A stretch of 64,000 bases of DNA. Origin: Calycina herbarum. Taxonomy: Eukaryota; Ascomycota; Leotiomycetes; Helotiales; Pezizellaceae. The position numbers and the translations under genes were made by a program. A model generated the notes under the pieces. That model ran no database searches, was not told the DNA's origin, and saw only the letters and a program-made list of their open reading frames with translations. How positions within the stretch are numbered: the stretch's first letter is position 1; each line of letters opens with the position of its first letter. Below are positions 33,431-46,696 of the stretch, one piece after another. The stretch is taken from the NCBI GenBank assembly GCA_001414485.1, contig LLEY01000039.1, positions 186,001-250,000 on the forward strand, given 5' to 3'.

Positions 33431-33841
33431 TTATTAATAAAATCTCTTTATATTATAATTATAGCTATTATAGTAGACTCTATAATAGAGTATCTTATAT
33501 TAGAATCTCGATATAACTTTTTTCTATTTCTATTTTTAAACCTAAGTAGTTACTACTCTAGTCTAAGTAGATCTCTAAGCTCTAAGTATACTAATAAGTT
33601 AGCTAGATTAAACTTAGAAGATTCTCTTCTAGTCTACTTATTAATTAGTTATAATTTCTCTATTATCTATTTTTAGATATTACTAATATCTACTACTTAG
33701 AATATAGCTACTTCTTTTAACTTATAATATAGTAATAATATTAAAAAAAGAATTATATAAAAGCGATTTAAATTTTTATTAAAAAGAGCTATATAAAATA
33801 ACTACTAAGTCTCTTATTAGTATAAATTTAAAATCGTTATA
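33431..33841. other. AT-rich degraded sequence, unassigned
   Basis: About 0.4 kb of TA-rich sequence between transposon ends. No repeat match inside the window and no readable coding frame. Confidence 0.4.
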
Positions 33842-35699
33842 ACGTAGTTTATTAGCACCTTACTAATATTAGTATCTTACTACTTTTTCTCTTATTATTT
33901 ACTCTCTAACTTTAACACGTGATTTCTTAACAACTATAAAACCTATTTAAATCTAAGAAACACGAATTATTCTAGCTATTAAGACTATCTAAACTACTAA
34001 AAGACTTAACTCTACGACTACTATAAAACTCTATAATATACTACGTTCTATACTTTATAATAGAATAATAGACGAACTACTCTTAGTAAACACCGACCTC
34101 TTAATTAGAAATTAACTAAATTAGAAGAGTTAGTACTTCTTTAATATATACTCGACCTAGATTCTAGAGGGTTTACGCCTCGGTTAGCTAGCGTAGAAGA
34201 TATAGTAAATTATATTCTTAAATCGTAGAAAGAGAAATATATTAAGAAGCTCTAAGCGTATTAATTCGTATAATAACAACTAGCTTTAAAGACGTGTTTT
34301 AATCGCGTTTATAACTTCTAAAGAGCCTTATACGAAGATCCTAAGCTAATTAGCGCGTAGTTTCAACTAGTAGAGAATATAAAAGTAAAATATAGCGTTT
34401 TAGATTACGACTTCTATAACTTCGATAAGACAGGCTTTATAATAGATATTATCTACTCTATAATAGTAGTTACACGTGCTAATCGGCGTAGCAGAGGTAA
34501 GGTAGTTTAGCTAGGTAATCGGAAATAGACTATAGTAATTACTTATATTAATAGCGAAGGTTAGAGTATACCTCTATTTTTAGTAGTTTAAGAGAAGAAT
34601 TATCTTATAAATTAGTATACTAAGAGCGACCTTCTAAATAATTAGGTAATTAAACTTATAAGTAATAGATAGACTAATAACGAGACAGGTCTAGAATAGC
34701 TATAACACTTTAATAAGTATACTACTAGTTAAGTAAAGAGTCTATATCGTATACTAGTCTTTAATAGGTATAAGAGTTACGAATCCGTTGAATTCCAAGA
34801 GTACTATAAGATATATAATATTATAACTATTAAACTACCTTCTTAGTCTTCTTATTTAACCTAGCTACTCGATGTTAGATGTTTTAGTATATTAAAACAA
34901 GTGTATAGTTGTTAAATTAAGACTTTTATTAAGGCTTATATTAACTATATTACTAAGGTCGAGTTCTTTCTAGTCTTTAAAACAGTGTATTTAGAGTTAA
35001 TAATAATCTAAAACGCTAAAGCTAGATTCTATAAAGCTGGCCTAGTATCTTTTAACTCGTAAGTAGTTCTTTTAAAGCTTAACGTAAGATTATAGACTCT
35101 AACTCTCTCTCGGCCGTCTAGTACTAACTCTCTCTCTTAGGTGTCCTAGACCTCTTCTAACCCGACTAAAGCTCTTTTATAATCAACTTTTATTCGAAAT
35201 CGAATTACTCGTTATTAGAGGAGCTTACTAACCTTACTCTTTAAGATAGTTACTATATTAGCAAAGGGTATAGAGCGAATAGCCTACGAGATAACTCTTC
35301 TATCTACTAAGGTACGTACTCTTTAAGTAGTAAATAAAGCTCTAAGTAAACGCTGTAGAGCTAAAAAGACTCGTGTCTATTAAGAGAGTACACTTATAGT
35401 AGAGGATATATAGGATATTTTAGCTTAGAAGGATATAGATAAGCAGGTATAATACGACTTACGTATAAAGAGAGGTAATTAAAAGAAGAGACAACTGTCT
35501 AGGCAGTACTATAGTACTTATAGAAAAGCTAGTTATAATACGCGAACCTGCTAAGAAGATATAGATATATCTAGTTAATTAGAATCCGATTAGTTTTAAT
35601 AAATTTTATAGATTATAGTTGATTTATTATATAGTAAAGTAAATTATAAGAGGAAAAGTAGCGAGGTACTAATATTAGTAAGGTACTAATAAACTACGT
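33842..35699 (+). mobile_element. POG2: Fot1/pogo-type transposon (1858 bp)
   Basis: Inverted repeats of about 50 bp start ACGTAGTTTATTAGYACC at both ends, with TA at 33840-33841 and 35700-35701. The transposase relic reads on the plus strand (YNFDKTGF at about 34411-34437). It is colinear with POG1 and POG3 and full of TAG/TAA codons. Confidence 0.9.
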
Positions 35700-35891
35700 T
35701 ATATAAATATATATTATTATTATAATTCTTATACTACGTAGGCTATAGACTAAGCTCTAAGAGTAAGTAGTACTTCTACTAGTTATTTATTTAAGATATA
35801 GATAAAAATAAGCTTTAGAGATAAGTTAAAATAGTCTTATAATATCCTACTCTTCTCCTTAGCTCTAAGGTTTATCTAAGTAGCTATTTAC

Positions 35892-36132
35892 TATAATAGT
35901 TTATACTCGAAGAGTACTTAGTCTACGAACCTTTATATAAAACGTAATCTTACGTAACCTCGACGTAAGAGGTTCTAACGTCGTTCTAATAACTAGTAAT
36001 TATATATAGTCTCTACGTATAAAACCTCTTTCCTTATACGTAGAATAGACTTCTTCTCTTTTCTTTCTTAGTTAATTCTTCTTATAATAAGACAACCTTA
36101 TCTATTAACCTCTTTATATTCAGCCTATAATA
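35892..36132 (+). repeat. GYP3-family LTR, short variant
   Basis: 241 bp, TATAATAGTTTATACTCG to CAGCCTATAATA, alignable to the LTRs of GYP3 but lacking about 150 bp of the middle. The flanks do not form a 5-bp duplication. A GYP1 fragment joins directly at 36133. The 190 bp between POG2 and this LTR is unassigned AT-rich sequence. Confidence 0.75.
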
Positions 36133-37775
36133 TCTAAGTTTAGAAGAATATAAAGAACTACGATCTTTACTAGAATACTACGAAGGAACCTATATTAATC
36201 TATTTAATACTACTTAGAAGCTAGCGTCAAACTCTACTACTAGTTACTCTCGAGGAAATTCTAGACGAAAGCTTTTAGTTAGACCTTATCTCTGTCTAAA
36301 ATAGAATATAAGTTCTTATTTCTAACTATTATTAAACGTCGTCGATCCTTCTTAGAAAAACGTTTAGTTATAGACTATAAAGCAGCTATAAGCTCGCTTA
36401 TAGAAACCTATAAATCTATAGAGAACTTCGCTATTAATATCTATAGTATTAGTACTACTACTTTTAAACTTAACTTTTAAAAGCGCGATAACGAAGTCTT
36501 TTTAACTAGCTTATAAGAGATCGACTATACTCTTATAAACAGGTTATATATAGAGCTCTCTTTACTAGATTACACTTTAGACGAATAACTAGTAGAATAG
36601 AACGTTTACTAAGAATATATAGAATTTAAGAATATCTTTTTAAAAAGAACTTTAGACGAACTTCCTCTACTATAGAACTAAGTTAACTATTAGATTAAAC
36701 TTATAGACTTAAATACTCTCTTATATAGTCTATTATATAGAATAACAACTGAAGAACTTCTAGCTATTAAGTAGTATATTCTTAATAATCTTAATAAAGA
36801 GTTTATTATTCCTAGCTACGTCTCTTTCGTCTCTCTAGTACTGTTTATAAAGAAATCTAACAGAAGATTATAGCTCTATATTAACTACTAGAAACTTAAT
36901 AACCTTACTTATAAGAACTAGTACTCTCTTCTACTAATCGACGAAACTCTTATATAAATTATTAGTACTAAAATCTTTATAAAGCTTAATATTCGTTAAG
37001 CTTTTAACTATATTCGAATAGAGCTAGAGTTAGAAGAACTTATAATCTTTTAGACTTATTATAGTATATTTAAATATAAGGTATTATCTTTTAGCTTAAC
37101 TAACAGTTCTACTACGTACTAGAGATATATAAATAACGTTCTTATAGAATATTTCGATAACTTTTATATAGCTTACTTTAATAACATTCTTATATACTCT
37201 AATAATAAGCTTAAACACGTTAAACACGTTTATAAGGTTCTAGAACAGCTCTATATAACTAGATTATAAGTAGATATTAAGAAGACAGAGTTCTACGTTA
37301 CTTATATAAAGTATCTTAGTTTTATTATATCTATAGATAAAATCAAAGTTAATCTAGAGAAGATCTTAGTAATCGTTTCTTAGAAATATCCTAGTACTAT
37401 TAAAGGTATCTAGTTCTTTCTAGGCTTTTATAACTTCTACCGACGTTTTATTTAGAATTATAAATAGATTGCTCGTTCGCTAAACTATCTTATAAATAAA
37501 GAAGTGCTATTTAAGTTAGACTTAGACTATAAAGAGACTTTTAATACGTTAAAAAAAGCCTTAGTTACTATCTCTCTCTTATACTATTTTATAGCTGATT
37601 TAGAGACTATAGTTAAGACTAACGCTTCTAACGAAGTAGTTATAGCTATAATATTATAACGTATATCTAAAACCGAACTATAGAGATCTATAGATTACTT
37701 CTTAAAGATAATAAACCTCGCCGAGCTAAATTACTAAATCTACGATTAAGAGATATTAGTTATTATATACTTTTT
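36133..37775 (+). pseudogene. GYP1-family pol fragment (protease to RNase H)
   Basis: Colinear with about 15220-16860 of GYP1 copy 1 and ending in the RNase H region. Both ends are truncated, with no LTR of its own. It shares many stop positions with the two copies in the array, including the TAG codons around the reverse-transcriptase IDY.KLN block at about 36880-36900. Confidence 0.85.
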
Positions 37776-38251
37776 TAGAGAAACTAAAAAAACTTTCGAA
37801 ATTAATAAAGTAATCTTAAAAGCCTTGAAACATATTTAGACGACTATTAGACAGTTAAGAAAGAGATTAAAACACTCTACGATTATATTAAGTAATCGTA
37901 GCAGTAGTAGTAGAGAGATAGAAGGCTTATAAAAAGCCTCTATTCTCTCTCTTAGAGCGCTAGTAAACAACGACAGTATAATAATAAACGAGGAGCGAAG
38001 TACGAAAGATTAGAAAGAAGTACTAGACTACGTAGACGCGACAGAGAAGAGTCTAATCTAAATAATACTTAACTTAGTAATAAAGAAAAGAGGTATTAAA
38101 GTAATTATCAAGGCGGTAGAGAAGATGCTCGAGTATAGAAGAGCGAGAAAGAGAGAGAATAAAACGATAACTAAGGGAATTCTATAAGAGGAGCTCGCGA
38201 TCGTAGTAAAGAAGATAGAAGAAGGTATAAAGGAAAGAGCTCTAACGTAGA
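37776..38251 (+). other. unassigned degraded repeat, left part
   Basis: A purine-rich sequence whose plus strand reads as Lys/Glu/Arg-rich with few stops in places (for example at about 38100-38250). It continues after GYP3-A (43904) and again after POG3 (45996), so all three pieces are one older element. Possibly the ORF1 of a LINE-type element, but I cannot show it. Confidence 0.4.
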
Positions 38252-38674
38252 TATAACGGTTTATATCTAAAGAGTACTCGGTCTACTAACCTTCGTACGA
38301 AACGTGACTTTATATACCTTCGTATAAAGCGTGACTTTACGTACCTTCGTATAAAGTATAACTTTACGTAACTTCATATAATCCTAGAAACCACCTTAGT
38401 AATTACCTCGATAGATACGTAGATCTATAATAAAAGATATAATAAGAGTTATAGCGAGACTTTAGAAACTTCAGCTTCTTATAGCTTATACGTACTATAA
38501 CGAAAGCTATAACAAAGAGCTATAAATAAGACTTCTACTTAGAAGCCTCGATATAAGAGGTTTTATATATAAAACTCTCTTTCTTATATATAGAATAGAC
38601 TTCTCTTCTTAGTTAATTCTTCTTATAATAAAGATAACCTTATCTATTAACCTCTTTATATTTAGCTTATAATA
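38252..38674 (+). repeat. GYP3-A 5' LTR
   Basis: 423 bp starting TATAACGGTTTATATC. The internal region starts TTAGAATTAACTTATTC, as it does in GYP3-B. Confidence 0.88.
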
Positions 38675-40098
38675 TTAGAATTAACTTATTCTCTCTTATA
38701 TTAACTTATCGAGTATATCGAACGAACTATATATAGTAGATCCTTCGAACCTTTCTTATATATATAGTAGAAGTACGAAAATCCTTTATAATTAAGATAT
38801 AAAGTCTTATACGAAAATCCTTTATAGTTAAAATATACGGTTTTATACGAATATAACAGTCTAAAGTATATAGTAGACGACTATAAATATAATAGAGAAT
38901 ATAAATTTAATAGATATATAAAGACCTATATAAGAACCTCTGTAGTAGTTAATAGATATGTTTAACTAGTAGTAGCGAGAGATATAACTTCTTATTAAAA
39001 GTTAGAACAAACTAATAGCTAACCTTTCTAGCTATTAAGAAGAAGCTCTTATAAGGCTTAAAGAAAGACTTCCTTCTTCTAACCTTCTATAACCTACGCC
39101 TACGTCTACCTTGATACTAGTATTAGTTACGAATACTAATTATAAGCTAAAATACTACCTTCTCTACCTAGAAAGATACGACAGAAGTACGCCTAACCTC
39201 TTTTCTTAATTTAAAGGCCTTTTATAAGCGAAGCTAGAAATTAATAGTCCGTCGATTAGATAAGAGAAAGAAAGAATCTAGTACGTCTTTAGAAGACTCC
39301 TAGAAGACGTAGCTATAAGGATTTTCTCTTAGATAGAATACGCTTACTTAGAGAATAAGTTTATAGTTGTAGAAGTTTTAGAACAGCTTCGTATAGCGTT
39401 TTATAACCCTCGGCTATAGTAGAAAGCACTTAGCTAGATTAACTAGATAAAGTAAAACTAACGGCTTTTTAGCGAATTTCTTAACGAATTTAATTAGCTA
39501 ATCCTAGAAGCCTCTAGCTAGGGATAGGACGACGTAATTAAGAAGAGTTACTTAAAGACTATTCTTAGTATAAAGCTAATTACTATAACTATTAATATCT
39601 AAGAAGATAGTACTTATACTAGATACTATAAATAATTATAAATAATTACTAATTAGCTAAACAAAGTTACTAATCTTACCTCTTAGTAAATAAAGAAGCT
39701 TTAAACGATTTTATCTAAAGCTAGAACTATATATAAATCTAAAGATAGTTCTTTATATAATATAATAAACTAGGAACTAACTATAGCAGTCTTCTCTACT
39801 TACTTAAAGAAACTACGATAGAGCTTAGACAAAGTCCTTACTAAAAGAAAAAGCTTAGGCCTCTGTCTAAGATATAGACTCGAAGAACACCGAGTCTAGA
39901 ATTATAAGACGAAGATAAAGTAGATAACGGAGAAAGTCTAAGCAGCTTCTACTTAGAAAGAAGACGTTAGAATTATAGAGATCTCTAACTCTAATAATTT
40001 AGGAAAAGAATAGCTTCTAGCAAAAGACGCTAATTACGTATATTAAAGAGAAGAATAATATTTAAGTAGATGTTCTTTTATAATAAGAATAAGATATA

Positions 40099-41950
40099 AC
40101 GTGTTTCACAAGCGAGTCGCCTACATAAGCGGGTCGCCTACTTTCCTCGTCGCGTACTATATACTACCTTTAAATCATAATAGCTTAACACTATAACGTT
40201 CAATTACCTTCTTAAGAAGCTAATATCATTTTAGCAACCTAAGAACTCGAAAACAACGCGTTATTAACCGAATGAAGCACTATAAAGATTTACTATGTTC
40301 CTCGAAAGACTCTCTCCGATCGACGCGCCGGAAAGCTCTTACGACGCGATTGCCAGCCTAATTCGAAAAAGCTTACAAAGCTAGAGGAGGAGGTAATAGT
40401 TAGATATATATTAAAGTTGGATTCGCAAGGGTTTTCGCCTATAAGGGATATAGTACGAGATATAGCTAACAATCTGCTAAGAGAGCGCGACGGAAAGCCT
40501 ATAGGTAGGAACTGGCCGGATAACTTTATAAAACGTATACCTAAGCTTAAAACTCGATAGAGTCGTTCGTACGATCGTCAGCGAGCTTTAACTAAGGATC
40601 CGCGAGTTATTAGCCTATAGTTTACGCTTATATAGTCTATTAAAGAGAAATATAGTATTTAAGATAAGGATATTTATAACTTTGACGAAAGTGGCTTTAT
40701 AATAGGAGTTATTTCGTTCTAACTTGTTGTTATAAGCTTAGAAACGCGTAGGAAGCGAAAGCAAGTTTAGCTAGGCAATCGCGAGTAGGTTATAGTTATT
40801 TAGAGAGTTAACGTAATAGGATAGGCAATCCCGCTATTTATTATATTCGCGGGCAAAGTACTTATTTCTATCTAGTACTAAGACATATATATACTATATA
40901 ATTAGGTAATTAAGGTTAGCAACAACGGCTGGATAAATAATAAGCTTAGAGTTATATAGTTAAAGTATTTTAATAAGTATACAAAGGCACAAAGTGTAGA
41001 AGGATATCGTTTATTAATTGTTAATAGTTATAAAAGCTATAACTCGCTTAAATTCTAGTAACTCTGTAAAGACTTAAATATTATTACCCTTTATATACCT
41101 CTATACTTATCGCACCTACTATAGCTGCTTGATATAGTCTGCTTCTCGCTGTTAAAGCGAGCGTATAGAGCTGAGATATCAGGCTTAGCACGGAATTATA
41201 TTAATTATATTACTAAAGAAACCTTTCTTCTCGTGTTTAAAGCAGCTTTTTATAAAGTATTTACAAAGGATAATATCTACGCGAGTTTTAAAGGGGCTGG
41301 GCTAGTCCTACATAGCCTAGAAGCTGTGTTATCAAAGCTTGATTTAAGGCTTCGTATACTAATACTAATAATATCAGAAGACACTCTATAGACACCTAAA
41401 ACACTAAGTAACGCATACGAAATAATAGCTTAATTAACGCTTATTCGAGATCGGATTCAAAGACATCAAGACTCGTTACCTAGTTCTATTATTCAGTCTC
41501 TTAATCAACTCGAAAAAGGCTTAACTAGGGTGATATATAATATAGTATTAATATATAAGAAAATCACTAGTCTTCGTATAATAACTAAGGCTACAACTAA
41601 GTGTAAAAGTCGTAAGAGGAAGTATATTAAGAGTTAAGAGATATTAATAGTAGGCGACGTAGCTGATTTAATTACATCTGAGGAAAATAGTAGCTAGAAA
41701 TAAGGTGAAGAGTCTAGGAAGAGAGTTCGCGTAGACAGGCACTGTAGCCGTTGTAGTAAAACTAGGCATAATTCTTATACTTGTTAGGTAGAAATATTAG
41801 ATGTAGAAGATAGCGAAAGTTCTAAAGAATACTAGATAGCTTCTATAGTAATAATAACTTTGTATAGTGTTGAGTATTTTGTATTATAATAACACTAGGT
41901 TGAAAAAGTAGGCGACTCGCTTGTGTAGGCGACTCGCTTATGAAACACGT
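40099..41950 (+). mobile_element. POG4: Fot1/pogo-type transposon (1852 bp) inside GYP3-A
   Basis: Inverted repeats of about 46 bp start ACGTGTTTCAYAAGCGAG, with TA at 40097-40098 and 41951-41952. The transposase reads on the plus strand: a helix-turn-helix region at about 40200-40560, YNFDESGF at about 40668-40700, then NNGWINNKLR and ITKETF. It is less mutated than its neighbours, with longer stretches free of stops. Confidence 0.9.
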
Positions 41951-43507
41951 TACTAGATAATACTATAAACAAACGAATTAATTATTATATAAAGTAACTT
42001 CTTAAGTTTATAAACGAAGAAGAACAGATTCTAGGGATTATAAAAGCAAACCTAGTATAGATATAAGAGACAGTTCTAGATAATAAAAAGACTCTCTAAG
42101 AACTCTAGACAATAGCTAAAGAAGTAGACGCTAACTTTTAAGTAATAAAGAGCGCTATATAATAAGGTAAAAGAACGTTCTCTACTAGTTTAAAGCTTAA
42201 GATATTAATATCTAAATATATAATTATAAACAAAGGAAAGCTAAGGTTCTAAGACTAGTTATAGGTTCTAAATAACAAAGAACTATATATAAAAATAATC
42301 TAATCTATATACGATTCTAAGCTCTATAGTTACTCTAGATAAGAAAGTATAGCCTAGATTCTCTTATAATAATACTTCTAGCCTTAGATATTATAAGACG
42401 TTTAAAGGTTTATATAAAATTATAATACTTATAAAAGGAATAAGGCTTATAGAGATATATAACAAGGATTTCTAAAGCTACTACTAGTTCTGAACTGAAT
42501 CTAGAGTAAGATTTTAATAGACTTTATAGTTAAGCTTCTAAAAAGTAATAAATATATAAACATAGTTATAATTATAAATAGGTTAGAAAAAGAAATAATC
42601 TATAATAGTCTAAAAGATATTACTACTAAAAGTAATAGTATCTAATTAAGAAACATAGTTTATAAGTTATCTCTAGGTAAGAATATACTCTCTTTTAAGA
42701 ATTATATAAAGGCTTTCTATAGCTTTTTACCTAGAAATAGATAGATTTATAGAATAAATAAACTAGATAGTAGAAACCTATCTACAAATGTTCGTAGATT
42801 ATACTTAAGATAACTAAGAAAAGCTACTACTATTCGCTAAATTAGTAATTAATAATTAAACAGTATTAGCTACAAAAGTAAGTCTCTTCTTTCTTAAATA
42901 TAGATATTATACTAAACCTCTAGATATCTAGTATAAACTCGTAAATAAAGCTATACTACGATCGCTAATTTAGAAGACTAATATAATCGTACTAAAGCTT
43001 AAAGAAGTATAAGAATAGACATAGTTAGTAATAGCTACTATATAGTAAATAATAGAAGACGTTATAAATAGAAGAAGATAATAAGTACTAAGCTTTAAAG
43101 TTAGAGACAAAGTCTAGCTAAACTTATAAAATGTTTATATAATAAGAAAGTTAAAGAAGCTTAATATAAAACAAGCTAAGTATATAGTACTAGAAGTAAT
43201 TAGAATATATAGTTATTACTTAGATATACCTTCTAGAATCTACGACGTATTCTACTCCTAGCTTCTATAGCTAGCTTTAAACAACCTACTACTAAGTTAA
43301 GTTTAAGATAACGATTAACCTAGACCTAAGATCTTTGAAGATAACTAAGAATATATAGTAGAAGCGATTCTTAATAAAAAAGGAAGAGAACGTACTATTA
43401 AGCTACTTATAAAATAGAAAGAGTATACTAGGCTAACCTAGGAATCTTAAGAAGCTCTTAAGAATACGAAGACTTATAACCTCTAGAGAGCTAGAAAGAG
43501 AGAATAA

Positions 43508-43903
43508 TATAATAGTTTATATCTAAAGAGTACTTAGTCTACTAACCTTCGTATAAAACGTAACTTTATACACTTTTATATAAAGTATAACTTTACGTAA
43601 CTTTACGTAATCCTAGAAACTACCTTAGTAATCATCTCGATAAATACGTAGATCTATAACGAAAGGTATAATAAGAGTTATAGTAAGACTTTAGAAACTT
43701 TAGCTTCTTATAACTTATACGTACTATAACGAAAGCTATAACGAAGAGTTATAAACGAGACTTCTACTTAGAAGCCTCGACGTAAGAGGTTCTACGTATA
43801 AAACCTCTTTTCTTATATATAGAATAGACTTCTCTTCTTAATTAATTCTTCTTATAATAAAGATAACCTTATCTATTAACCTCTTTATATTCGGCCTATA
43901 ATA
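43508..43903 (+). repeat. GYP3-A 3' LTR
   Basis: 396 bp, TATAATAGTTTATATC to GGCCTATAATA. Colinear with the 5' LTR at 38252-38674. Confidence 0.88.
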
Positions 43904-44133
43904 GTAGGTAAAGAGAGTTAAGACTAGAAGGCTATAGAGAGAGGCTAGAGCTACGCTATAAAGGGAATACGTTATACTAGCTAGGTATATAAGAGAAATC
44001 ATAGTCTAAGTAGTAGAAATAAATAAGAGAAAGGAAAAGCTATTACTAAAAAAGGTAATAAAGGCTATAAATATAAGAGAATATAAGGTAGAAGTAATTA
44101 TAATAAGAAAGCTCTAAAGTAGTAATATCGTTA
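43904..44133 (+). other. unassigned degraded repeat, middle part
   Basis: Continues the purine-rich relic from 38251 (GYP3-A sits between, with duplication GTAGR) and is cut at 44132-44133 by POG3. Confidence 0.4.
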
Positions 44134-45993
44134 ACGTGGTTTATTAGAACCTGGCGTATATTAGAACCTAGCGTACTTTTCCTATCTTCTCTACTTTATT
44201 ATTTTAATACACGTTATCTTAATAACTACTAATAGAAATTCAAACTTAAGAAGCTTGAATTATCTTAGCTATCGAGGCTATCCGATTATCTAAAAAGCTT
44301 AGTCGTCGAGCTACTGTAAAAATCTACAAAGTCTCTGAAACTAGCTTTCGCTATAGAATAAACAGCTAACTTCCTCTTCTAGAACGACGGCTAGCAAATA
44401 TTAAATTAACTTAACTCGAGAAGGAAGTGATTCTTTAGAATATACTTAACTTAGATTCTAGAGAGTTTACACCCTAGCTAGCTAGTGTAGAAGATATAGT
44501 AAATTATATCCTTAAATTATAGAGAGAGAAACGCGTTAGCAAGCTTTAGGTACATCGATTTATATAATAATAACTAGGGTTAAAGACACGTTTTAATCGT
44601 GTCTACGACTTCTAAAGAGCCTTATACGAAGATCCTAACCTAATTAGCGCGTAGTTCTAACTTATATAAAATATAAGAGCGAAATATAGCGTTTTAGATT
44701 ACGATTTCTATAACTTTAACGAAACAGGCTTTATAATAGATATGATTTACTCTATAATAGTTATTATATATATAGATCGACGTAGTAGAGGTAAGGCAGT
44801 TTAGCTAGGTAATCGGGAATAGGCTATAGTAATTGCTTATATTAATAGCGAGGGTTAGAATGTCTCTCTATTTTTAGTCGTCTAAGAGAAGAATTATCTT
44901 ACGAATTAGTATATAGACGGCGGCCTCCTATACGACTAGGTTATTAAACCGATAAGTAATAGATAGATAAACAACGAGATAGGTCTAGAATAGCTGAAAT
45001 ACTTTAATAAATATACTACTAGTTATATAAAGGGTCTATATCGAATACTAGTGTTAGATAGATATAAGAGTTATAAATCAGCTGAATTTCAAGAGTATTA
45101 CAAAGTATATAATATTATAACTCTTAGACTACCTCTCTACTTATTCTATATAACCTAACTACTTAATATTAGATACTTTAGTATATTAAAGCAAGTATAT
45201 AGTTAGTAGATTAAGACGTTTATTAAAGCCTATATCAACTATATTACAAAGGTAGAGTTCTTTTTAGCTTTTATAGTAGTATATAAAGAATCAATAACAG
45301 TCTAGAACGCTTAAGCTAGATTCTATAGAGCTGGCCTAGTACCTTTTAACCTATAAGTAGTACTTTTAAAGCTTAATATAAGGTTACGAACTCTAACTCC
45401 TCTAAGACTCTCTACTACTAATTCTAACACTTAGATCTCCTAGACTCTCTTAAACCCTACTAAAGCGCTCTTATAATCGACTCTTATTCAGAAACAGATT
45501 ACCTATTACCAGAGGAGCTCGTCGACTCTACTATTTAAGACAGTTGCTATATTAGCAAAAGGTATAGAGTAAATAGCTTATAAGATAACCTTGTTATCTA
45601 CTAAAGTATATACTCTTTAAGCAGCGAATAAAGTCTTAAGTAAACGCCGTCGAGCTAAAAAGACTCGTGTATATTAAGAGAGAGCACTTATAGTAGAGAA
45701 TATCTAAGATCTTTTAACTTAAAAGGACGTTAATAAGCAAGTACGACGCGACTTACGTATAAAGAGAGGTAATAAGAAGGAGAAGCAATCGTCTAGACAG
45801 CGTTATAGCACTTACGGAAAAGCTGGTTATAATATACGAACTTATTAAATAGATGTAGATATATCTAATTCTTCGGATTCTAAGTAGTTATAGTTAATTT
45901 AATATATTATAGTTAATTTATTAATATTCAAAGTTAAATACTAAGGAAAAGTACGTCAGGTTCTAATATACGCTAGGTTCTAATAAACCACGT
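44134..45993 (+). mobile_element. POG3: Fot1/pogo-type transposon (1860 bp)
   Basis: Inverted repeats of about 50 bp start ACGTGGTTTATTAGAACCT, with TA at 44132-44133 and 45994-45995. The transposase relic is on the plus strand (YNFNETGF at about 44704-44732), colinear with POG1 and POG2. Confidence 0.92.
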
Positions 45994-46119
45994 TATATAG
46001 TTTAAGAAAGAGAAATAGATAGTATATATAAGAGATAATAGCTAGGTAAAGAAAGCGTTTAGATAAGAGATAATAGTAGCTATAAGAACGCTTATAGTAC
46101 TTATAAAGAGAGTTCTAGT

Positions 46120-46475
46120 TATAATAGTTTATAACTAAAGAGTACTCGGTCTACCGACCTTCGTATAAACACGTGACCTCACGTGACAACCTCGGTAATT
46201 ACCTTACTTGTAATTACCTTACTCGGTAATTACCTTACTAATCTATAACAAGAGCTTAAGGTTTACTACCTCGGTAATTAACTTAGTAATAGAAGCTATA
46301 ACGAAAAGCTATAACGATATCTTAGTCTTTTATAGCTTATACTTACTAAGGAATCTCGAAGTAAGAGGTATAAGACCTCTTCTCTTCTACGTAGAATAGA
46401 CTTCTCTTCTTAGTTAATTCTTCTTATAATAAAGATAACCTTATCTATTAACCTCTTTATATTCGGCTTATAACA
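46120..46475 (+). repeat. solo LTR of the GYP3 family
   Basis: 356 bp, TATAATAGTTTATAAC to GGCTTATAACA, flanked by a perfect 5-bp duplication CTAGT (46115-46119 and 46476-46480). It is therefore a true solo LTR left by recombination. It sits in the third part of the unassigned purine-rich relic (45996-46114). Confidence 0.88.
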
Positions 46476-46696
46476 CTAGTAAACGTACTATAACAGTTTA
46501 TATCTAAAGAGTACTCGGTCTACCGACCTTCGTTTAAAACGTGACCTTACGTAACCTTACGTAACCTCGATATAAGAGGTTCTAATATTATTCTAATAAC
46601 CGGTAATTATATATAGCCTCTATATATAAAACCTCTTTCCTTATATATAGAATAGACTTCTTCTCTTTTCTTTCTTAGTTAATTTTTCTTATAATA

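Larger units (their letters stand above)
38252..43903 (+). mobile_element. GYP3-A: Ty3/Gypsy element with internal deletion
   Basis: LTRs at 38252-38674 and 43508-43903 (TATAAYRGTTTATATC to CYTATAATA), with a 5-bp duplication of GTAGR: GTAGA at 38247-38251 and GTAGG at 43904-43908, differing by one RIP-type change. Without the POG4 insertion the element is only 3.8 kb. Gag (about 38900-40090) runs nearly straight into the integrase zinc-binding and core parts (about 42200-43200) and a chromodomain (about 43360-43490). Most of reverse transcriptase and RNase H is absent. Confidence 0.88.
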
